Source of the DNA: Hypericum androsaemum
Lineage: Eukaryota > Streptophyta > Magnoliopsida > Malpighiales > Hypericaceae
Direction of reading: 5' to 3'
DNA: 64,000 nucleotides
NCBI GenBank assembly: GCA_963995505.1
Contig: OZ023196.1
Location: 10,041,106 to 10,105,105 of the forward strand
Part shown: piece after piece, positions 57,860-64,000 of the stretch
Position numbering within the stretch: position 1 is the stretch's first letter
Layout of the letters: each line of letters begins with the position of its first letter
Translations under genes and position numbers: made by a program
The notes under the pieces: generated by a model
What the model was told of the DNA's origin: nothing
Database searches by the model: none
What the model saw: only the letters and a program-made list of their open reading frames with translations

Positions 57860-58790
57860 TTTAGATAATTTAATTCAGGTTTCCTATCAATTTTTAATGG
57901 TTTTGGGGGCTATTTTTGTATTTGAAAGACAATTCATATATATACAGGAGGACCATTGTGTTCTTAACTTATTTGACATTTGAGAATATCATAATTTTAT
58001 GTTTGTAGTCGGCAACTGAAAATATCATAATTTCTCTTTGCCGATTCATCCGTCTTCGAACCAAGTCTTCATGACATCTCACTTTTATGCTATATTTGCT
58101 AAATGGAGAAGTAGAATGAAAGGTGTTAATTTTGTTTAGTTGAAAAAACTGTAGATACAATCAAGCGAATAATTTAATTAAGACATTCTCTTTTAATGAT
58201 TGATAAATTGATGCGCTTAAAAAGAAACAGATTGGTAATTGATTGACGTTGCTCGAAATAGCACGACTTTGAAATACAAAATTAATTACCAAAAGTCACG
58301 ATAATATCATTCTATTTTCTACCCAATTATACATTTTCACATATGCATATATATATGTATATGTATATGTATGTGTGAAAATGTAATAGCTGATCACTAA
58401 GAGGCGATAGTACTTAATTTGATATCATAGTTCATACAAAAAATTTCTTCACTTGTAGCCCAAGAAGTAAAACAAGATTCAATGAGCGAATGGTTAAATT
58501 TAAACGCAGTAGTATTTCTGTGCGTCATTGATGTTGCTAGAATTAGAATTCAGAGATGCACGGTCAATTAGAAAAATTCGAAGCGACGGCCACAGAAAAT
58601 TAATTGATTTGAGAGTTCTCTTCTCTCTCTTTTTTACATATTGCAAATGAGTTGATCCTACATATATCTTTTTTATTTTTTTGGAAAGGAATATATATAT
58701 AAAGGCACAAATCCAACATAGAAATATTGAACCTTTTTCAAGCGAGTATACCTTCTTTTCTAGGCATTTAATTAACACTTTTCCGGGGTG
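57860..58790. other. Flank of MADS copies C and F; no gene
   Basis: 58160-58350 is the inverted counterpart of 37730-37925. (AT)-rich simple repeats occur at 58345-58370. Short frames near 58500-58880 have no recognisable product. Confidence 0.6.
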
Positions 58791-59083
58791 GGATTGGGTA
58801 CGGAATGCTCCCATTCCAAACAGTTTGGAGTGAAGGCACGCGAGGGCTTTTTTGTAAAAATGTAAAAATACGGGGACCAAAATAAAAAAAAGTCAACGAG
58901 CCTATATCGTAAACAAGACATGCCATTGTCGCAAACACTGAAAATACACTAGCCAATATGACATAACGGGACATGCCAGTATCACATAACGAGGCATGCA
59001 GATATCACATAACGGGACATGCCAGCACAATCTCCTTCACTCCAAACCGTTCAGAATAATTTTCTTCACTCCGTACCCAATCC
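58791..59083. mobile_element. Small TIR element with GACATGCC minisatellite (copy 3)
   Basis: Perfect 14-bp terminal inverted repeats GGATTGGGTACGGA (58791-58804 and complement at 59070-59083), with inner paired words TTTGGAGTGAAGG and CCTTCACTCCAAA. The interior has three units with GACATGCCAG(T/A)ATCACATAACG-like sequence. It sits about 130 bp upstream of the MADS copy F start. Confidence 0.85.
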
Positions 59084-59214
59084 AAAATCCACTTTTCCCA
59101 TTGAGGGAAGAAAAAAAACCCTCTACTAGTACACATAACACTCGATTCCAATGTCTCATAACAAACACACTCACACATCGCTCCGATCTTGAGTACTTCT
59201 CTCTAAATAGCAAC

Positions 59215-59712
59215 ATGGGTGGTCGAAAGATAAGAGATGAAGATGGTCAGCAACCGGAGCTCCAGGCATGTGACCTCCAAGCGGCAGTCCGGGCTCTTCA
59301 AGAAGGCCAACGAGCTCGCCATCTTATGCGCCACCCAAATAGCCATTATAGTGTTCTCCACGGGAGGCAAGGCCTTCTCCTTCAGAACCCTAGCGTCCGA
59401 TTTATTGAGGATCGCTTTCTAACCGAGGGCAATCATCAAGACAAGGGTGACAAGATAACCCGTCGCTCTAGGAACACCCAAAAAGAGGCTCGAGTGAAGA
59501 AGCTCGACGAACAACTGAACGATATGCTCAAGCAGGTCCAGGACGAGAGATGAGAGGTGAGCGATTGGATAAGGTGCTCAAGGTGTATGGGAATGATCAT
59601 AAGCCGATCCCAGAGCTTGACGTCGACGAGTTGGTGACAATGAAGACTAAGCTTGAACAAGTTAGAGACAAACTGAAAGGGCATGTGACAGAGTTGGAAA
59701 ACTATTGGTGAC
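59215..59712 (+). pseudogene. Type I MADS-box pseudogene (copy F)
   Basis: The ATG opens MGGRKIR, but the MADS domain continues in another frame ([19 protein letters not shown], then [20 protein letters not shown]). This shows a shift near 59236 and loss of the Phe in the usual TFSKR. A further shift moves to [19 protein letters not shown] and VKKLDEQLNDMLKQVQDER. After a third shift, KVYGNDHKPIPELDVDELV and KLEQVRDKLKGHVTELENYW lead to the stop at 59710-59712. Domain order matches M-alpha MADS proteins of about 165-200 residues without introns. At least three frame breaks make it non-functional. Confidence 0.8.
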
Positions 59713-60787
59713 GTCGTCGTCATTGTTGTTGTTTTCGAGAAGTGCTGATGACCATCAATAGTATGAGGATCGATTGATTGTTGTAAAACTTAAGTTTCCC
59801 CAACAATTGACTATTGCTTGTTCCAAAATGAAGTAAATAAAATTTGGGTGTTGATTAGTGGTGCGACATACCTCTCAAAAAGAAAAAAATTACTGGTGCG
59901 ACATTAGTTATGTTGCTTTTCTGTGGAAATCGGTTTTGATTTTTCTAGGAAATGTCTTAATTTAGCAATGTTGTATGTAACAAATGGCTTAATTTAGGAA
60001 AAAAGGCCTGATTTCACTAAATCAAATACAAAGTTTGAATCTTTTGATTGTTTGCCACAATCATTTCCATTTACGGGACTCGTACAACTAGATTTTGAAT
60101 ATCATAGCGGGTACAAGAAGATTGTATTTTTTTTGGAAGGTAAATATTGTATTAATTCCTAATAAACGTTACACCCAAATGTGTCAATCACGCATAAAAC
60201 ACTTGTCCTGTGTTTGGTAAGATCAGGACAGGACTAGAAATTAAGGAAAGAACAGTACTGAACAGGACTGTTCATTCTAGATGTCTTGTCCTGTATTTGG
60301 TAAGATCAGTACGGGACTGAATAGTCAGTACAGTATTCTGTTTAGTACGTGAAACACTATATGCTGACATATTGTTAAAGACAAAAATACCCTCCATGAT
60401 AATAAAAGGGAGTATTCATTAATCCGAAAAAATTGCTAAAAATTGTGCCATAGAAACCAATTTTCTGTATAAGAAATTAAAATTAGAACAAAATCTTTCC
60501 CAAAAAAATCCTTACAAATTTGGATTATGAATCTTTCATAACAAAATTATTAAAAAAGAAACTTCGATGGGCATAAAACTCTCCAAGTGCATCATCCGTA
60601 AATCTATTACATAAAAAATCTCAAATACTCCTAATGACTTCATTATCTCCCTAAGAGTTATACTTGAATCTAAATAGTACAATTTTAGAGCTGTCAACCA
60701 AAAGAATTCAGAAATTTAAAAAATAAAAAGAGTAAAAAAAGTGACTAAATGGGGAATCATTGGATATCTTGGGTGGTTGGTCAAAAT
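59713..60787. other. MADS copy F 3' flank and unassigned DNA
   Basis: 59740-60110 matches 35700-36070 in inverted orientation. A 34-bp word containing TGTCCTGT(G/A)TTTGGTAAGATCAG is repeated at 60208 and 60283. No gene was seen. Confidence 0.6.
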
Positions 60788-61022
60788 TGGGGTCGAATTT
60801 GGTGGGGACTAGATGAGGACTAATGCAAACCAATATCACTTCACATGCAAATCAATATCACTTCACATGCAAACCAGTCTCATGCAAAATAATATCACTT
60901 CACATGAAAATCAATATCACTTGATAGGTTATTGACTATCAGATTTAAAGAAAATCAAATCTAACAGTCTAAATTTAGTCCCCTCCGTATGGATATCTTT
61001 TATGTAGTCTCTACTCAATTCG
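60788..61022 (-). mobile_element. Small TIR element with the GATATTGGTT minisatellite (copy 2)
   Basis: GGTGGGGACTAGATGAGG at the left and the complement of TTTAGTCCCCTCC at the right are inverted. The complement of the right arm aligns over about 60 bp with 18741-18820. The interior (60824-60935) has five units of CAAACCAATATCACTTCACATG type, the complement of the 19.3-20.25 kb repeat. No gene fragment is present. Confidence 0.7.
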
Positions 61023-61515
61023 AAACTGTCAAAATTGGAGCACAAAATTTTAAGCGGTGGGACGACAAAAATACAAAATAGGTGAACATATATAATATAG
61101 TAGTTACTTGGGCTTCAGCTGTTGTGATTAACAATTTTTTTTGGAGTGAACTAACATTTTTAAAATATTTAATATGTCATTTAGTCAGGGTTTAAATATG
61201 GCAAAACTATAAAAAAAAAAGTCGAGCAATTTTAATATATAAAAAGTTCTCATCTTTGGTTGGAGGGGGTCGGAAAAGGAAGTGTCATGGTTGGTTAAAA
61301 ACCATTCGGAAGAGGTTAAATAGAATAGTTTTAAAATACGAATTTTGGTACAAATTGATTGTTATCCATTTTTTGTTTTTTATTCGGCCGGTCGGACCGA
61401 ACTTTTTAATAAAATATTTTAAATATATATACATTAATAATAATAATAAATGTTTTAAAATGTAACTGGTATTAAAAATATTATCCCATTCCACTCAGGT
61501 CCAATTTCTGGTTTC
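61023..61515. other. No gene seen
   Basis: AT-rich; 61300-61400 resembles 16480-16560 and is probably MITE-derived. Confidence 0.5.
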
Positions 61516-61910
61516 GGATTGGGTACGAAATGAATGAATTGATTCCGAACGGTTTGGAGTGAAAAGGGACCGTAGCGGTAAGCGCAGGTATGTGATAATG
61601 GCAAGTGCAGTTATGTGATAATGACATTTGTTTTTGTGAAAACGGCAAGTCTCTGTTGATGATAATGGCACGCGTAATTTTTTTCATTTTGGTCCCCCCG
61701 TATTTTAGCATTTTTGTAAAAAGGTCACACTGGCATGTGTAGTTATGTGATACTGGCATGCGCAGTTATGTGATAATGACATATGTATCCGGACTGTGTT
61801 TGTGCGTGACTTTTTTTATTTTGATCCCTGTATTTTAACACATTTGCAAAAAAATCCTCACGTATCTTCATTCCAAACGATTCAGAATAGTGGCATTCCA
61901 TACCTAATCC
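61516..61910. mobile_element. Small TIR element with TGGCATGYGCAGTTATGTGATA units (copy 4)
   Basis: Ends GGATTGGGTACGAAATG and the complement of GGATTAGGTATGGAATG, with inner GGTTTGGAGTGAA and TTCATTCCAAAC. The interior has two clusters of about 22-bp units (61585-61625 and 61730-61780). It shares the GTCCCC(C)GTATTTTAGCATTT word with the element at 58791. Confidence 0.8.
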
Positions 61911-63252
61911 AACCCCCAATTTTCCAAGTTTAACCCACACCATACTTCTTTCCAACTTCCAAAAAATTTACACGTTTTCATCTTCCTCTCTCCTTTAATT
62001 GTCTCCTCTCTCTCTTTCCTTTTGATTGTGAGTTCCAATTTTCCAAACCAGTAAACATTTTTTTCCTGCTTCTTTCCTTCTCCCTTAATTGTGAATTCCT
62101 AATTTTCAAACCCGCACGTCTTTTCTAATTATTTTTCTTCTTTTCCTTTAATTGCTCCTCTTTCTTCATTCCTTCTCCTTTTTTTTAAAGTTTAGGGAAG
62201 ACCACCTCTATGTTCTCTTCTCCCGAGTCCCATCCACCTTCTTCCTCCCTCTAGCCCTGTTTGTCGGCAGCACCTCTCTCCCTTTGGATAAGTCCTTTAC
62301 CTCTCTCTCTCTTCTGTTCTCGATATGCCTCCCTCTCTCCTCTTTGTTTTGGTGATGGAAAATGAATGGAGGAAGTGAGACGACGCCGACGATCGGTACG
62401 CCGGAACGGAGGGAGGTGGACGCCTGGGGTCGAGAGGGTGGAAACCGTGGCCAATTTTTTTTAGGGTTTTGATTTCCAATTTCAACCCTATCTAGTATAA
62501 ATATCAGGTAATTTTTTAAGTTCCGGTTGAATCGGCATTTTCTGGTCAGGATGAGGCTAAAGTTTGTCCGGTCAGATCGGAAAATGAATTGTTCCACCGG
62601 AGTCCCATAAAAACTAGCTGCTACGGGTGACGATTCGCGGTTCGAAGGATCTCTGGTTGACGTAACTAGTCAATTTTTTATTTTTTTGTCATGTGAAATG
62701 ACTTTTATATCATTGAAAAAAAAATATTATCTTCAACATCAAGAACACAACCTTCAACCTTTAAAGTTCCAGAGTACTCGAGAACACATTACATCTCCAA
62801 TTACAAAGAACATATTACAACTCCAAGAACACATTACAACAAGAACAAAGAACACATTACAGTTCCAAGAACGGTTGGTCCTTCCACTTCGAATTTTTTT
62901 ACACAAATCGACTATTGACATTATCTAGAGACCCAAAATCAACATTTAAACAAAGAGAGATAACAAAAAAATATTTTTTTAATAGCATAGATCTTACCCA
63001 TAATTATTACATAGACTAGAACCTGATGTTAATTTATCCCTAATTTTTTATTAATTCATTATTTGAAGTTTTTTCCACCTTTTCCCACCGTAGCATATAC
63101 ATTTTTTTTGTTTATACTGCCTTTTATATCGACTAATCTAGATTAGAGCCTGGGTGAATTTTTTGACATATGACAAAATTCTCATAACAATTATTTTTAT
63201 AATATTATTATATTCTTAATAACTCAAAGTCAGAACTTCTTATTAAACTAAA
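61911..63252. other. No gene assigned; C/T-rich block and short repeats
   Basis: 61960-62340 is strongly pyrimidine-rich and could be a decayed leader or promoter. 62740-62870 repeats CAAGAACACATTACAACTCC-like words. Reading frames at 62208-62597 (minus) follow composition and match nothing recognisable. Confidence 0.5.
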
Positions 63253-63591
63253 GGATAAAATAGTGTCTCTCTGTTGTTTGAAATAATTGATTAATAAGGA
63301 CAAATTAGTATTATTTAGTCCCTGTATTTTGCAAATCAAATTCATTGGTTCCGACCATTGGGTGGGGAAGAATAATGTTGAAGTCTGAGTTTTTCTTATG
63401 GTTGGTTTGTTCTGAGAGGATGTGCTGAGAGGTATTTTGGTACTTTTAATTGCACTTCGTTCAAAAAATAGTCAAAATTTGGGTTCAGGGACCAAAGAAT
63501 TTGATTTGCAAAATATAAGAACTAAATAATATTAGGTCGTCCTAATTAATTAATTATTTTAAACAACATGGAACTATGACTATTTTATCAA
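63253..63591. mobile_element. Long-TIR MITE, Mutator-like (copy 2)
   Basis: Ends GGATAAAATAGTG and GACTATTTTATC with about 100-bp inverted arms (ATTTTGCAAATCAAATTC against GAATTTGATTTGCAAAATA). The target duplication is AAACTAAA (63245-63252 and 63592-63599). It is related to 29308-30244. Confidence 0.85.
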
Positions 63592-64000
63592 AAACTAAAA
63601 TAACAACGTTTTGCAAATCCTCCTTCCTGCATATAACATATGCATAACCCACAAAACTATCATTTATTGATTGACTTGATTATGAATAGAAGAAGAGAAA
63701 ATAAGAGAAAACAAGGGAAATTTTATTACTTCGTGTGGACAAATGGGCATATGGAATTATTAGATACCATCCAAAAAAAAGTTTTAGATAGGAAAAAATG
63801 GGAAAACAAATACTATTTTAGAAGAAAATTGCTTATTTTATGAATATCACTCATATTTAAAATTAACTAACTAGTAAGTTAATTTATCAAAATTCTTATT
63901 TTTGTTGTTGGAATTTTAAAACTCTATCTTTTTTTTATGGGAAAAACTCTATCTTACCTCGGCCTTTGTTGCTATTAAATAAGAAGATTTTGTTTATACC
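63592..64000. other. No gene seen
   Basis: AT-rich DNA to the window end; the 67-codon plus-strand frame at 63640 is Lys/Arg-rich and unsupported. Confidence 0.55.

Noticed and set aside
62208..62597. 129-codon minus-strand Arg-rich protein
   Set aside because: It is the complement of a CT-rich stretch, with several overlapping frames open for the same reason.

Overview
The window looks like nuclear DNA of a eudicot flowering plant. It is AT-rich, has GT-AG introns, carries plant-specific gene families (a pectate lyase of the PMR6/PLL type and type I M-alpha MADS-box genes), and is dominated by plant LTR retrotransposons, LINEs, MITEs and a Cassandra-type TRIM. The species cannot be fixed from the sequence alone. 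Only two protein-coding genes look intact: the four-exon pectate lyase (22081-27136, +) and one two-exon MADS-box gene (41330-42344, -). Nearly everything else is mobile or repetitive DNA.

Layout. 1-2.5 kb: internally deleted Copia element. 6.0-7.8 kb: LINE-derived insertion carrying only ORF1, with 15-bp target duplications. 12.2-14.7 kb: non-autonomous LTR element inserted beside a LINE RNase H domain. 16.9-20.6 kb: small TIR elements, one of which appears to carry the first exon of a proteasome ATPase (RPT6) followed by about 1 kb of a 21-bp minisatellite. 20.8-21.7 kb: hAT-type element directly upstream of the pectate lyase promoter. 22.1-27.1 kb: pectate lyase gene. 27.5-30.2 kb: a TIR element with a GGCATGCC minisatellite and a long-TIR MITE. 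31.9-34.9 kb: second copy of the 12-kb LTR element, inside a minus-strand LINE RNase H domain. 35.7-60.1 kb: a MADS-box cluster. 60-64 kb: MITEs and unassigned AT-rich DNA.

The MADS cluster has three directly repeated units of about 2.1 kb on the minus strand (A pseudogene, B intact, C broken). They are flanked by two degenerate MADS copies in opposite orientation (E on minus at 36-37 kb, F on plus at 59.2-59.7 kb) whose flanks match as inverted repeats. Copy C is split by three separate retrotransposon insertions: a deleted chromovirus-like Gypsy element (TSD TGCTT), an Athila-like Gypsy element (probable TSD CTCAT) and a deleted Copia element (TSD GATAT). Copy E is cut by a Cassandra TRIM carrying a 5S-rRNA-derived segment.

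The most unusual material is: (1) two small TIR-transposon families whose interiors are minisatellites, one with an apparent captured RPT6 exon; (2) a non-autonomous LTR family with a small conserved ORF of unknown function, both copies of which sit in LINE RNase H sequence; (3) inverted GC-rich motifs in the LTRs of three retrotransposon families. All identifications come from reading the sequence; no database search was run.
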